From Sphingobacteriales bacterium (GTDB lineage: Bacteria; Bacteroidota; Bacteroidia; UKL13-3), in contig JAJTFA010000004.1 in NCBI GenBank assembly GCA_021299635.1, positions 62,001 to 126,000 of the forward strand: DNA of 64,000 nucleotides, given 5' to 3'. Below, in pieces: positions 1 to 8,442 of the stretch (positions are counted from its first letter, which is position 1; every line of letters starts with the position of its first letter). Made by a program: the position numbers and the translations under genes. The notes under the pieces were generated by a model. It saw only the letters and a list, made by a program, of their open reading frames with translations, was not told the origin of the DNA and ran no database searches.

Positions 1-469
1 CCAGTTTTAAAGATACATCGGTATAATCTATAATACCTGTATAAGGCACATGAATGGCGCGTATCCCACGCATATGAGGTTCAAATTCTTTTAAACGCTC
101 CTGCTCTACCATGCTTATTTTATCCAGTCTGTTTTCCAATCCACGTTTGTATAAATTATCTAACAAAGGCAGTTCCCAGGCGTCAGTAGCCACAATCAGT
201 TTCCCGCATAAATCAAACATGATGCCATGCTCTCTGCAAAAATCAAGCAGCATGTGATAACCACCAATGCAGTTTTGCGCTTTTAAACTTCCGGGTTTAT
301 AATAGATACCAGAATGTATCACACCGCTGTTGTGTCCGGTTTGGTGAGCTGCTAGTTGTGCCTCTTTTTCGAGTATGGCTACTTTAAGTCCGGGATTTTG
401 TTTTAAGATATTCCATGCGCTGGCTAATCCCACAATTCCACCGCCTATAATAACAACATCGTTTTGCAT
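1..469 (-). CDS. lhgO: L-2-hydroxyglutarate oxidase, C-terminal part cut by the window edge
   Basis: This FAD-dependent oxidoreductase of the DAO family reads from an ATG at 467-469 to the window start, giving the first 156 residues. A dinucleotide-binding GGGIVG sits at residues 9-14, and the segment HQTGHNSGVIHSGIYY that follows is typical of the LhgO/YgaF group. The family oxidises L-2-hydroxyglutarate to 2-oxoglutarate and passes electrons to the quinone pool, so it acts at the inner membrane face. The family's usual length is about 400 residues, so more than half is missing here. The name rests on similarity in the N-terminal half only; another DAO-family oxidase is possible but less likely. 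Confidence 0.85.
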   Translation of the reverse strand, partial: MQNDVVIIGGGIVGLASAWNILKQNPGLKVAILEKEAQLAAHQTGHNSGVIHSGIYYKPGSLKAQNCIGGYHMLLDFCREHGIMFDLCGKLIVATDAWELPLLDNLYKRGLENRLDKISMVEQERLKEFEPHMRGIRAIHVPYTGIIDYTDVSLKL

Positions 470-515
470 AAACACTGATAAAGTGTTGCAAAATAATATT
501 GTTTATTGAGGTTTA

Positions 516-1715
516 CTAAAACGTTTCGCCATTGGCTTTTCTAATACGCCTGATTAAGAAAATAGTGCTCAGCGTCATGGCTATGGAGATATAGCCGACA
601 ATATCATAATGCTCCATGTGTCCACTTACGGGATCTCTAGATATGATAAGACCTGAAACGTATGCCGCTACACCGGCAGATAATTGCTGCATGCTTGAAA
701 GGATACTCATAAAACTGCCACGCATTTGCGGTTGCACCGTTTCTGAAACCATAGCCTGCGCAGGTATAAAACGCCCACCTGATAAAATAAAAAAGAAGGT
801 GGTGGCAATTAATGCAATCCACAAGGCCACTTGAGGCATTTGGGTAATTGCAAAAACAGGAAGGGAGCATAATACCACAAACAGCGTATACACTTTAAGC
901 TTTCCTAGCCTGTCGGATAATTTTCCGATGATTGGTCCGGTAAAAATATTAAAGGCACCTCCTATGAGGTAAATATAGGTAAGTTCGCTTTCCATAAAGC
1001 CTACATTGGCTACCATATAGGGACTCAGAAACGGGATAATACTAAAATGGCCATACATCAATACCATCATCAATGTAATGGCCTTGCGCTGATTGGTATT
1101 GGCAAGTAGACTTCGGACAATTTGACCAATCCTCTGTTTTTCGTTGTTAAGGTGTGCATTTACTGCAGGCACAAAACGCCAGATAAAGTAGGAAAGTGGG
1201 AGAGCCAGTACACTTAAAAAAATAAACGGTGCCTGCCAGCCCATTTTGGTAGCTATGAATAAGCCAAAGGGCACACCAAAAACGGATGCTGCAGAAAAAC
1301 CGACCATAATCATACCCATGGCCTGACCGCGTCTTTCAAACGGGATGGTATCGCCTACAATAGATAGTATAATGGCACCAAGCACCCCGCCAAATAAACC
1401 GGTGAATATGCGGGCAAACATCAGCATGGCATAGTTATTTGCGAGTCCGCAAGCCAGTGTACCTATTAAAAAACCTGCATACAATACCTGCAAAAATTTC
1501 TTTCTGTCAAACTTATCAATGATAAAAGCGGTAAATAAACCCGACACACCGGCACTGATCGTGTAGGAGGAAACCAATGCACCAAATTGCTGCGGAGTAA
1601 TATGAAAGAGGCGCATGAGTTGAGGACCCAGAGGCATCATAATCATAAAATCCAAAATATTGGTAAAGTTGATGGCTGCTAGGGTAACTAATAAGATTTT
1701 CTCGGGTCTGTTCAA
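516..1715 (-). CDS. MFS transporter (drug/sugar efflux type)
   Basis: A 399-residue protein with about twelve hydrophobic segments and a cytoplasmic loop between helices 2 and 3 reading DKFDRKK, the usual MFS signature position. It belongs to the DHA1-like efflux branch, together with arabinose and multidrug exporters; the substrate cannot be told from sequence. The start is TTG at 1713-1715: an in-frame stop lies three codons further upstream, and the first internal ATG would remove half of helix 1, so a non-ATG start is needed. It is not tightly coupled to its neighbours: 46 bases separate it from the downstream oxidase and 188 from the upstream hydratase. Confidence 0.85.
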   Translation of the reverse strand: MNRPEKILLVTLAAINFTNILDFMIMMPLGPQLMRLFHITPQQFGALVSSYTISAGVSGLFTAFIIDKFDRKKFLQVLYAGFLIGTLACGLANNYAMLMFARIFTGLFGGVLGAIILSIVGDTIPFERRGQAMGMIMVGFSAASVFGVPFGLFIATKMGWQAPFIFLSVLALPLSYFIWRFVPAVNAHLNNEKQRIGQIVRSLLANTNQRKAITLMMVLMYGHFSIIPFLSPYMVANVGFMESELTYIYLIGGAFNIFTGPIIGKLSDRLGKLKVYTLFVVLCSLPVFAITQMPQVALWIALIATTFFFILSGGRFIPAQAMVSETVQPQMRGSFMSILSSMQQLSAGVAAYVSGLIISRDPVSGHMEHYDIVGYISIAMTLSTIFLIRRIRKANGETF

Positions 1716-1903
1716 AAGTTGTATTTAAGATAAGACAAAAAAGAAATCTGTCATATAACAGCAAGATAATGATTAAAATGCAAACTCAAGAAACGTTATA
1801 CTAAACATCAGCAATTAATCAAATAACTCGATATTGGTATTATATAATTTAACAGGATACACCATACTGATTGAAATTACAATTAAGAGACTGTGTTGAA
1901 ATC

Positions 1904-2317
1904 TCACCACACATAATGCTTTTTGTTCATTAGCAGTGCTTCACCAGTAATGGTTTCTTTACCTGTAGCTTTATCTATTACCTTGGTTTCAAATAAAACC
2001 CTGTTTTTCTCAGGGAAGATTTCTTTTACTGTTATCACTGCCTGATATAGCGTATCTACAAACATAGGCTGTAAGAAAGTTGTGTTTTGCTTCATGTATA
2101 TCTGACCATCCGGATAAAGAAGCGTACCGAATATCTTTGTAAAAACACTGGCACTGTAATGTCCATGTATGATACAGCGTTCGAACATACTGGCTTTGCC
2201 TACGTCATCATTGATATGAAGCGGATTGGTATCGCCTGAAATTTGTGCATATAGATTTACGTTATCTTGCGTGTAGATAATGTCGTGTGTAAACACATCT
2301 CCAACTTTTGGTCCCAT
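1904..2317 (-). CDS. MaoC-like (R)-specific enoyl-CoA hydratase
   Basis: A 137-residue single hot-dog domain protein. The sequence GDTNPLH at residues 28-34 carries the Asp and His (spaced D-x4-H) that form the catalytic pair of the MaoC/PhaJ hydratase family, which adds water to trans-2-enoyl-CoA to give (R)-3-hydroxyacyl-CoA. The ATG at 2315-2317 is chosen because the frame upstream offers only a TTG nine codons earlier and adds residues that do not fit the family. A link to fatty-acid oxidation or polyester precursor supply is possible, but no neighbour supports either. Family assignment is firm; substrate is unknown. Confidence 0.85.
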   Translation of the reverse strand: MGPKVGDVFTHDIIYTQDNVNLYAQISGDTNPLHINDDVGKASMFERCIIHGHYSASVFTKIFGTLLYPDGQIYMKQNTTFLQPMFVDTLYQAVITVKEIFPEKNRVLFETKVIDKATGKETITGEALLMNKKHYVW

Positions 2318-2372
2318 AAATTTATTTAATCGTAACAATATCAATTACGCTGTAAAGCAAATAAAAACATAT

Positions 2373-2780
2373 CTATAATTCTATTGGAAATCCCTCGTTA
2401 AGCCAGCGCTTAATTCCACCATCAAGATCATACACAGAAATGAAACCCTTTTTTCGCATTAGCTCCGTACACTCCTCGCTCCTTCCTCCGATGCCGCAAT
2501 ATACCATATAGGTTAATTTACGATCTAGCTTATTAATTTGTTTTTCAAAATCATCATTAAATATATCCAATAATCGGGCGCCTTTTAAATGACCTTTTTT
2601 AAACTCACTGGAAGTACGCACATCAATTAGAATTACCCCTCCTTTTTGCAAACGCTCATGAAACACTTTGGGACTAACCAGTTGGATATTTTGTTTAGCT
2701 GAGTTTTTTATTGACTGGGCAGAAGAGACAACTGCTATAAAAACCAAACCAATGCATGATAGAAACTGTACAAACCTCAT
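2373..2780 (-). CDS. Periplasmic rhodanese-like sulfurtransferase
   Basis: A 135-residue protein with an N-terminal signal peptide (hydrophobic core about residues 4-19, cleavage near AQS at 21-23) followed by one rhodanese domain. The active-site loop CGIGGR at residues 95-100 keeps the catalytic Cys and an arginine, and the ID-R segment near residue 52 is the typical first rhodanese motif. Exported single-domain rhodaneses move sulfane sulfur or act as redox partners; the acceptor here is not known. It lies 55 bases upstream of the MaoC-like gene on the same strand, with no sign of functional linkage. Confidence 0.85.
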   Translation of the reverse strand: MRFVQFLSCIGLVFIAVVSSAQSIKNSAKQNIQLVSPKVFHERLQKGGVILIDVRTSSEFKKGHLKGARLLDIFNDDFEKQINKLDRKLTYMVYCGIGGRSEECTELMRKKGFISVYDLDGGIKRWLNEGFPIEL

Positions 2781-2823
2781 ATTTATTTCCTTTTATCAAA
2801 CAAATCTATAGAAAATAGATTGA

Positions 2824-4109
2824 TTAATTGGTTTTTACGGGTGTCTGCTCCAGATGATATTGAATAAGCAGCTGCTTCCAGTTTCTTATACCGGTATTAA
2901 CCTGAGCCCCTAGTTGATTCAGGATGCTATACAAACCAAAGTAGGTACGGTTGATGTAGAGTGCATGTTGTGATCCTCTGCCCTCTTTTGACTCCTTAAG
3001 TTCCTTCATTTTACTCACCTCTTCCCCCATCTCATATATTTCATTGATGTAGCTATTATTGCCAAAATCAAAAACCTCATAATCAAAAGGTCTGCGCAAC
3101 AAATTAGTCATACGAATAAACGCATCAGTGATTTTAATTTTTACATTATCTGAATCCTGATTGCTGATAATTTGCTGTTGTAACATAATATTCCTGATAA
3201 TATTCATGTCACGCATTATTTCCGGTACAAGCAAGGCAAAATAATTGAAGTAAAAATCATCCGGAATTTCCTTTACACAGCCAAAATCAATTACACCCAA
3301 GGTGCCATCAGTTCTCATAATAAAATTTCCCGGATGCGGATCTGCATGTACTGCTTTTAGTTCATGTACCTGCAAATCATAAAAATCCCACATAGCCTGA
3401 CCAATCATGTTCTTTATCTCCTGACTTGGGTTGGTTTTTAGGAATTCATCCATATGCAAACCCTCCAGCCAATCCATGCACAACACCTTTTTTGTTGAGT
3501 ACTCAGGATAATAGGTTGTAAATTGAAGATTGTTAATGCTGGCACACTGGGCAGATATGTGCTGAGACCGCTGCAATTCTAACTCATAATCGGTTTCTTC
3601 CAGCAACTTTGACTCAACCTCTTTAATGTATTTATCCAATTCCTTCTCATTCATACTAAGCAAACGGAAGGCAATTGGTTTCACAATTTTTAAATCGCTT
3701 TTTATACTCTCTGCCACACCCGGATACTGAATTTTAATAGCCAATTTTCGGTTATTAAGCGAGGCCTCATGAACCTGCCCTATGGAAGCTGCATTTGAAG
3801 CCTTCATTTCAAAAGAATCGAAAATTTGTTGGGGGGGTTTACCAAAACTCTTTTATTGGTATACTGTCTTGGAAGCACGTTCCTTTCCATGCTTAGCATT
3901 TGCGCTACCTTTAACGCACTTCCTTTTAATTCGCTAAGCGCATTATAAACATCGGTTGCATTTTCCTCATGTAATTCGTCCTTGCTTAACTCAGGGTTTA
4001 CAAGTTTGCGTGAGTAATGCTTCACATAATTCCCTCCAATTTGCACTCCGGTTTTAACAAAACGCATAGCACGCTCCACTTTGGTGCTTGGTATCTGAAT
4101 TTGTTCCAT
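2824..4109 (-). pseudogene. AarF/ABC1 (UbiB-family) atypical kinase, reading frame broken
   Basis: Two frames together spell an ABC1-family protein kinase-like protein. The upstream frame (ATG at 4107-4109, stop at 3804) holds the N-terminal segment with LKGSALKVAQMLS, the family's KxGQ-like region. The downstream frame (2824 to about 3850) continues with FGKPPQQIFDSFE, the Ala-rich loop NAASIGQVH, the ADPHPGNF catalytic segment and the metal-binding DFG. Shifting frame near 3850 joins them, but as I recall related Bacteroidota proteins, about twenty residues between QYT and FGK are also absent, so this looks like a small deletion that is not a multiple of three. A run of seven G at 3831-3837 lies close by. 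It starts 7 bases after the TetR-like gene, so both were one operon. The downstream piece may still be translated from an internal ATG at 3807, but it would lack the N-terminal extension. An assembly error is the alternative. Confidence 0.7.
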
Positions 4110-4116
4110 TGGTAAA

Positions 4117-4740
4117 CTAGCGATTTTGGAATAAAAATTTACCGAAATCAATCATAGAATCGAGAGGCGAACGACCCATTAAATCAAAAGCCAGATTAAC
4201 AGAGCGCTCAATAGCCTCATCCGTTTTCTCAAAACCTGCACTTTGATCCTTTAACCAAAAACCGGTTACAAAGAGCATATTAACCCAAAGCGCTTCACCA
4301 TATCTATCGGAGAGGTACTTTCTATCAGTTACCTCCTGCTTGTCTATACCGGCCTGAACTATTTCCTGAGCAAGTTTAACAAAGTCAACCTTCATGTGCC
4401 TGAGAAAACGCGGGTAATTAGGCAAAGGCTTGAGGTTCGTATCGAACATAAACTTTACAAAAGTTCGGTTGCCTTTTATCTTTTCAATCCAGCCATAAAA
4501 GATAGAAAGTAGCTTTTCTCGAGAGGAATAAGTGTTATACAAATCAGAATGTGTAATATCATGCTTAACCTCTTCAAACCAATGAAGGAATATTGCATCT
4601 TCGAGGGCCTCCAAAGAGGCATAGCTGTCATAAAACGTTTTCTCCTCTATTCCAGCTGATTTAGCAAACAAATACACATTTTCGGGCTTTTTATTATGCT
4701 CAAGTGTGTAATGGATATAGGACTCAATTAATTTACTCAT
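4117..4740 (-). CDS. TetR/AcrR-like transcriptional regulator
   Basis: A 207-residue protein. Residues 1-50 have the size and pattern of a TetR DNA-binding domain, with a degenerate recognition helix (GIEEKTFYDSYASLEALEDA resembles the usual xxTFYxxFxSKExL pattern). The rest is an all-helical ligand or dimer domain. The start at ATG 4738-4740 is preferred over a TTG nine codons upstream. It is co-transcribed with the broken AarF gene and divergent from the secreted vWA protein, with which it shares a 91-base control region. As with other TetR proteins it probably represses its own operon and possibly the divergent gene; the ligand is unknown. Confidence 0.75.
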   Translation of the reverse strand: MSKLIESYIHYTLEHNKKPENVYLFAKSAGIEEKTFYDSYASLEALEDAIFLHWFEEVKHDITHSDLYNTYSSREKLLSIFYGWIEKIKGNRTFVKFMFDTNLKPLPNYPRFLRHMKVDFVKLAQEIVQAGIDKQEVTDRKYLSDRYGEALWVNMLFVTGFWLKDQSAGFEKTDEAIERSVNLAFDLMGRSPLDSMIDFGKFLFQNR

Positions 4741-4746
4741 GACTTT

Positions 4747-4825
4747 AAAACAATACACATGTAACAAAGTTTGCTCAAAATGTGCTCAAAAGTGTTTTTA
4801 GCTTTAAATGCACTTATATTGTTTT
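4747..4825. promoter_or_regulatory. Mirrored TATTGTTTT motifs between divergent genes
   Basis: The nonamer AAAACAATA at 4747-4755 is the exact reverse complement of TATTGTTTT at 4817-4825. In each direction the motif ends exactly 6 bases before the start codon (TetR-like at 4740; vWA protein at 4832). The direct repeat TGCTCAAAA TG TGCTCAAAA lies between them. The symmetry suggests a shared promoter or operator; which of the two is inference. Confidence 0.45.
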
Positions 4826-4831
4826 GCATAT

Positions 4832-5995
4832 ATGATGTTTACTTTTCACCGTAAGTATCAAATTGCCTTATTGACATTATTCAGCTTAGCAGTATCCAAA
4901 AGCTATAGTCAAACGTTTGATGTTGTAGATAATGACACTGTTAACCTAACAGATGCATCTGGTAAAAAGCAGGGGTTTTGGAAATATTTCTGGCCGAATG
5001 GCGACCTCAAATATGAGGTATACTATGAGGATAATGAAAAGGATGGGCTGGAAATACGATATTTTGATAGCCAGGATTGCATAGAATTCTCTAACACCTA
5101 TAAAAATGGAACGCTGGATGGCCCAAGCGTAACTTTTTTCCCAAATTGCAGCACCAAATGCGAAGAAGCTTATATAACTGGTAAAAAAAATGGTTACGAA
5201 CGCTGCTATGATCAAACCGGCTTTCTTCAAACAGAAGCTCTTTATCAGAACGGAGAATTAGTTGGAACATACGCACACTATGACAAAAAGGGTTATATTA
5301 CTTATGAATCACCATCAAAAGAAACCACATTAAAGTTCGATAAATTTTTAAGTGGCGAATACAAGTTGAAAGATTCTACACTATTTAAAGTATTCAGGAG
5401 AAATCCACAATGGAAGAAGGTTATGCTGGTTGTAGATATGACAGGAAGCATGTTTCCTTACCTCGGGCAATTACTGGTTTGGTTTAAGAAAAACTTTGAA
5501 GGCGAAAAAATCAAATATTATACATTATTTAATGATGGTGACGGCATTCCGGATAGCAAAAAAATAATTGGGCAAACAGGTGGTGTTCACACCTTTGATG
5601 CCAAAGATTTTAAAAAATTTAAGAAAGATTTGGAAGAAGTTAGAAAGAAAGGTGAGGGCGGTGATGACCCTGAAAATGATATTGAGGCTCTATTAAAGTC
5701 CATGATGGCACGAAGAGACTATGGAGATATTGTTCTACTGGGAGATGATAGTAACATTAGAGATATGAAATTGCTTAAAAGGATTCGAAAACCAGTTCAT
5801 ATTATCCTCTGCGGAACAAAAAAAGGAATTAATCAACAATACCTTCAATTGGCATATTTCACAAAAGGCTCCATTCATACAGCCAATAATGATTTGGATA
5901 TGAAAAAACTCAAGGAAGGACAACAGTTTGAGCTGGATCAGGATATCTTTATGTTTCAGCATGGAGAGTTTGTATGGCTAGATGCTAAGCCCTGA
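4832..5995 (+). CDS. Secreted YwqK/MORN-repeat and von Willebrand A fusion protein
   Basis: A 387-residue exported protein. Residues 1-27 form a signal peptide (hydrophobic core LLTLFSLAV, cleavage near SYSQ). Residues about 45-155 hold five or six short repeats of the YwqK/MORN type (GFWKYFWPNGDLKYE, then NGTLDGPSVTFFPN, NGYERCYDQTG and NGELVGTY). Residues about 195-370 form a von Willebrand A domain with a MIDAS-type DMTGS at about 202-206 and a later acidic GGDDPEND. No T9SS sorting domain or lipobox is seen, so it is probably periplasmic. MIDAS vWA domains bind divalent metal and a protein ligand; MORN-like repeats are usually interaction surfaces. I know no characterised protein with this order. 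ATG 4832 or 4835 are both possible starts. Confidence 0.75.
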   Translation: MMFTFHRKYQIALLTLFSLAVSKSYSQTFDVVDNDTVNLTDASGKKQGFWKYFWPNGDLKYEVYYEDNEKDGLEIRYFDSQDCIEFSNTYKNGTLDGPSVTFFPNCSTKCEEAYITGKKNGYERCYDQTGFLQTEALYQNGELVGTYAHYDKKGYITYESPSKETTLKFDKFLSGEYKLKDSTLFKVFRRNPQWKKVMLVVDMTGSMFPYLGQLLVWFKKNFEGEKIKYYTLFNDGDGIPDSKKIIGQTGGVHTFDAKDFKKFKKDLEEVRKKGEGGDDPENDIEALLKSMMARRDYGDIVLLGDDSNIRDMKLLKRIRKPVHIILCGTKKGINQQYLQLAYFTKGSIHTANNDLDMKKLKEGQQFELDQDIFMFQHGEFVWLDAKP

Positions 5996-6128
5996 AAGCT
6001 TATGTTCTAATGCTGTATGGAGGAGTACAAATATTCAATAAATATTTTCTGCAAAGTTTCCATAAGTCTAAAAAAAGAGCAGGAATTGTATAATTTGCGC
6101 ATCAGATTAAATCATAATTTTTTTACAA

Positions 6129-7565
6129 ATGAAAAAAATAACAATTGCTAAAGGCGATGGCATAGGCCCGGAAATCATGGATGCCACTCTAGCCATCATT
6201 ATGGCTGCAGGTGCACAAATTCAAATTGAAGAAATTGAAGTTGGCGAAAAAGTATATCTGGCAGGTAATACTGCGGGTATTTCTAAAGAATCATGGGATG
6301 TGATTCGAAGAAATAAAATATTTCTTAAAGCACCTATCACAACACCTCAGGGTGGTGGCTACAAAAGCTTAAACGTAACCACAAGAAAATTTCTAGGTCT
6401 TTACGCCAATATCAGACCCTGTGTGAGCCTTCATCCATACGTAAAAACAAAACATCCACTAATGGATATCGTAATTGTTAGAGAAAACGAAGAGGATTTA
6501 TATGCGGGTATTGAGCATCAGCAAACCGATGAGGTGGTGCAGTGCTTAAAATTAATAAGTAGACCTGGCTGCGAAAAAATTGTACGATATGCATTTGAGT
6601 ATGCCAAACAATATGGCAGAAAAAAAGTTACCTGCTTCACCAAAGACAATATTATGAAACAAACAGACGGCTTGTTTCATAAAGTATTTGATGAGATTGC
6701 AATTGAGTATCCGGAAATAGAAAATGAGCATTGGATAATTGATATCGGTGCTGCTAAAATGGCTGATACCCCGGAGGCGTTTGATGTAATTGTGATGCCT
6801 AATTTATATGGAGATGTATTGAGCGATGTGGCTGCACAAATTGCTGGTTCAGTAGGTCTGGCAGGATCTGCCAACATTGGTGAGGAATGTGCAATGTTTG
6901 AAGCCATACATGGATCAGCACCACGCAGAGCCGGACAGAATATGGCTAACCCTTCCGGTTTGCTTCAGGGCGCTATTCAAATGTTAAACCATATTGGACA
7001 AACAGAGGTGGCAGAAAAAGTTCAAAATGCATGGTTAAAAACCATTGAAGACGGAATTCATACCTATGATATTTATAAAGAAGGAACCAGCAAACAAAAA
7101 GTGGGTACCAAAGAGTTTGCTGAAGCTGTAATAAGTAATTTAGGAAAGTTACCTGCATCTTTTAAAGCGGTGCAGTATGCAAAAAATACCAGCCTCAATT
7201 TGCCAACCTATAAGCGCAAAGCAGCTGCAAAAAAAGAACTGGTAGGCGTAGATTTATTTGTTCATTGGCGAGGAACAGATGCCAATGAACTTGCCACTTT
7301 AATTCATAAGCTAGATAGTGATGGCGCTTCTCTTAGCATGATTACCAACCGAGGCATTAAAGTATATCCTGATGGATTCAGAGAAACATTCTGCACTGAT
7401 CATTGGCGCTGCCGCTTTAAGCCTGCAAAAGGTTCATTACTGAGTAAACAGAATATTATTACTTTGCTCACACAAGCTGAAAATTTAGGGATTGATGTAA
7501 TTAAAACAGAAAATCTCTATCAGTTTGATGGTGTGCAAGGCTACTCACTGGGTCAAGGCCAGTAA
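6129..7565 (+). CDS. icd: Isocitrate dehydrogenase, long Thermus/Rickettsia-like type
   Basis: A 478-residue enzyme of the isocitrate/isopropylmalate dehydrogenase superfamily that converts isocitrate to 2-oxoglutarate in the TCA cycle. The N-terminal KGDGIGPEI, the substrate-binding stretch with SLNVTTRK near residue 83, the metal-binding Asp cluster in PNLYGDVLSDVAAQIAGS (about 224-241) and the cofactor loop HGSAPRRAGQNMANP are all present. Residues after about 340 form a C-terminal extension absent from the short E. coli-type enzyme but known in Thermus-type enzymes. NADP is the expected cofactor for this group. Thirty-eight bases separate it from the next gene, so the two may be co-transcribed. 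Confidence 0.92.
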   Translation: MKKITIAKGDGIGPEIMDATLAIIMAAGAQIQIEEIEVGEKVYLAGNTAGISKESWDVIRRNKIFLKAPITTPQGGGYKSLNVTTRKFLGLYANIRPCVSLHPYVKTKHPLMDIVIVRENEEDLYAGIEHQQTDEVVQCLKLISRPGCEKIVRYAFEYAKQYGRKKVTCFTKDNIMKQTDGLFHKVFDEIAIEYPEIENEHWIIDIGAAKMADTPEAFDVIVMPNLYGDVLSDVAAQIAGSVGLAGSANIGEECAMFEAIHGSAPRRAGQNMANPSGLLQGAIQMLNHIGQTEVAEKVQNAWLKTIEDGIHTYDIYKEGTSKQKVGTKEFAEAVISNLGKLPASFKAVQYAKNTSLNLPTYKRKAAAKKELVGVDLFVHWRGTDANELATLIHKLDSDGASLSMITNRGIKVYPDGFRETFCTDHWRCRFKPAKGSLLSKQNIITLLTQAENLGIDVIKTENLYQFDGVQGYSLGQGQ

Positions 7566-7603
7566 TTGCCAATAAATATTTATTTGTTGATAAACATGGA
7601 AAA

Positions 7604-8440
7604 ATGTTTAGCGGCAGATTACTGCTTATAGCATCAAAACATGAAAAAGCCAAAGTGCTCGCTCCTTTGCTGGAGCGGGCACTTTCTGTTCAATGTATTT
7701 CATTAACAAAATTTGATACTGATATCTTAGGAACTTTTAACGGTGAAGTTGAGCGGGCTGATACTCCCTTAATTACGCTTAGAAAAAAATGCAGGATGGC
7801 TGCAGAAGCTCATGGTGTTGATCTTGTTATTGGAACAGAAGGGTCGTTTGGCCCTCATCCGATTTATGCATTATTACCTGCAAATGATGAACTGGTAATG
7901 CTACTTGATTTGAAAAATGGCCTCGAAATAACCAGCCGAGAATTATCAACACAAACGAATTATGCCGGTGCTGCATTTAATACCTTTAATGATTTATTAT
8001 TGTTTGCAATTGCTAAAGGTTTTCCGCAACATGGCTTTATTTTAAAAGATAAGGTGGAGCATTTCACCATATGCGCTAAAGGAATTTGTAATGAAGATGA
8101 TTTACAAAAAGCGTTTAATCAAATAATAACAAGCCATGGCAGTGTTTGGGCAGAAACCGATATGCGTGCGCACCTAAATCCAACAAGAATGAGTGTGATT
8201 GAAAAGGCAGCACAAAAGCTAGTTTCGAATCTTCAAAGTGAATGCCCAAAATGCAGATGCCCCGGATTCACAACAAGAAAGTATATTTCCGGATTGCCTT
8301 GCTCCGAGTGCGGATGCCCCACATCAAGCATAAAAAGTGAGCTAAAAAAATGCGAAGGTTGTGGCTATGAAATAATGCTGAATTATCCCAAAAATAGATT
8401 AAGCGCAGACCCCATGTATTGTCAGGTATGCAATCCTTGA
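7604..8440 (+). CDS. DUF6671-like protein with C-terminal zinc-ribbon cysteines
   Basis: A 278-residue soluble protein. Residues 1-205 form an alpha/beta domain with conserved-looking acidic and glycine motifs (GTEGSFGPHP near 86-95, ETDMRAHLNPTRM near 186-198). The last 65 residues carry four Cys pairs (CPKC, CSEC, CEGC, CQVC) spaced like one or two treble or zinc ribbons. I recognise it as resembling the DUF6671 family, which has no assigned reaction. It follows icd by 38 bases on the same strand. The RAHxNPTR motif together with a zinc ribbon suggests an enzyme rather than a regulator, but that is only inference. Confidence 0.65.
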   Translation: MFSGRLLLIASKHEKAKVLAPLLERALSVQCISLTKFDTDILGTFNGEVERADTPLITLRKKCRMAAEAHGVDLVIGTEGSFGPHPIYALLPANDELVMLLDLKNGLEITSRELSTQTNYAGAAFNTFNDLLLFAIAKGFPQHGFILKDKVEHFTICAKGICNEDDLQKAFNQIITSHGSVWAETDMRAHLNPTRMSVIEKAAQKLVSNLQSECPKCRCPGFTTRKYISGLPCSECGCPTSSIKSELKKCEGCGYEIMLNYPKNRLSADPMYCQVCNP

Positions 8441-8442
8441 TG

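Noticed and set aside
3831-3837. The run of seven G as the sole cause of the AarF frame break
   Set aside because: Adding or removing a base there restores the frame but leaves the expected residues between QYT and FGK missing, so a larger deletion is needed.
4117-5995. Toxin-antitoxin pair (because YwqK-like repeats are often labelled as antitoxin-related)
   Set aside because: The protein is secreted and carries a vWA domain, and no small toxin gene is adjacent.
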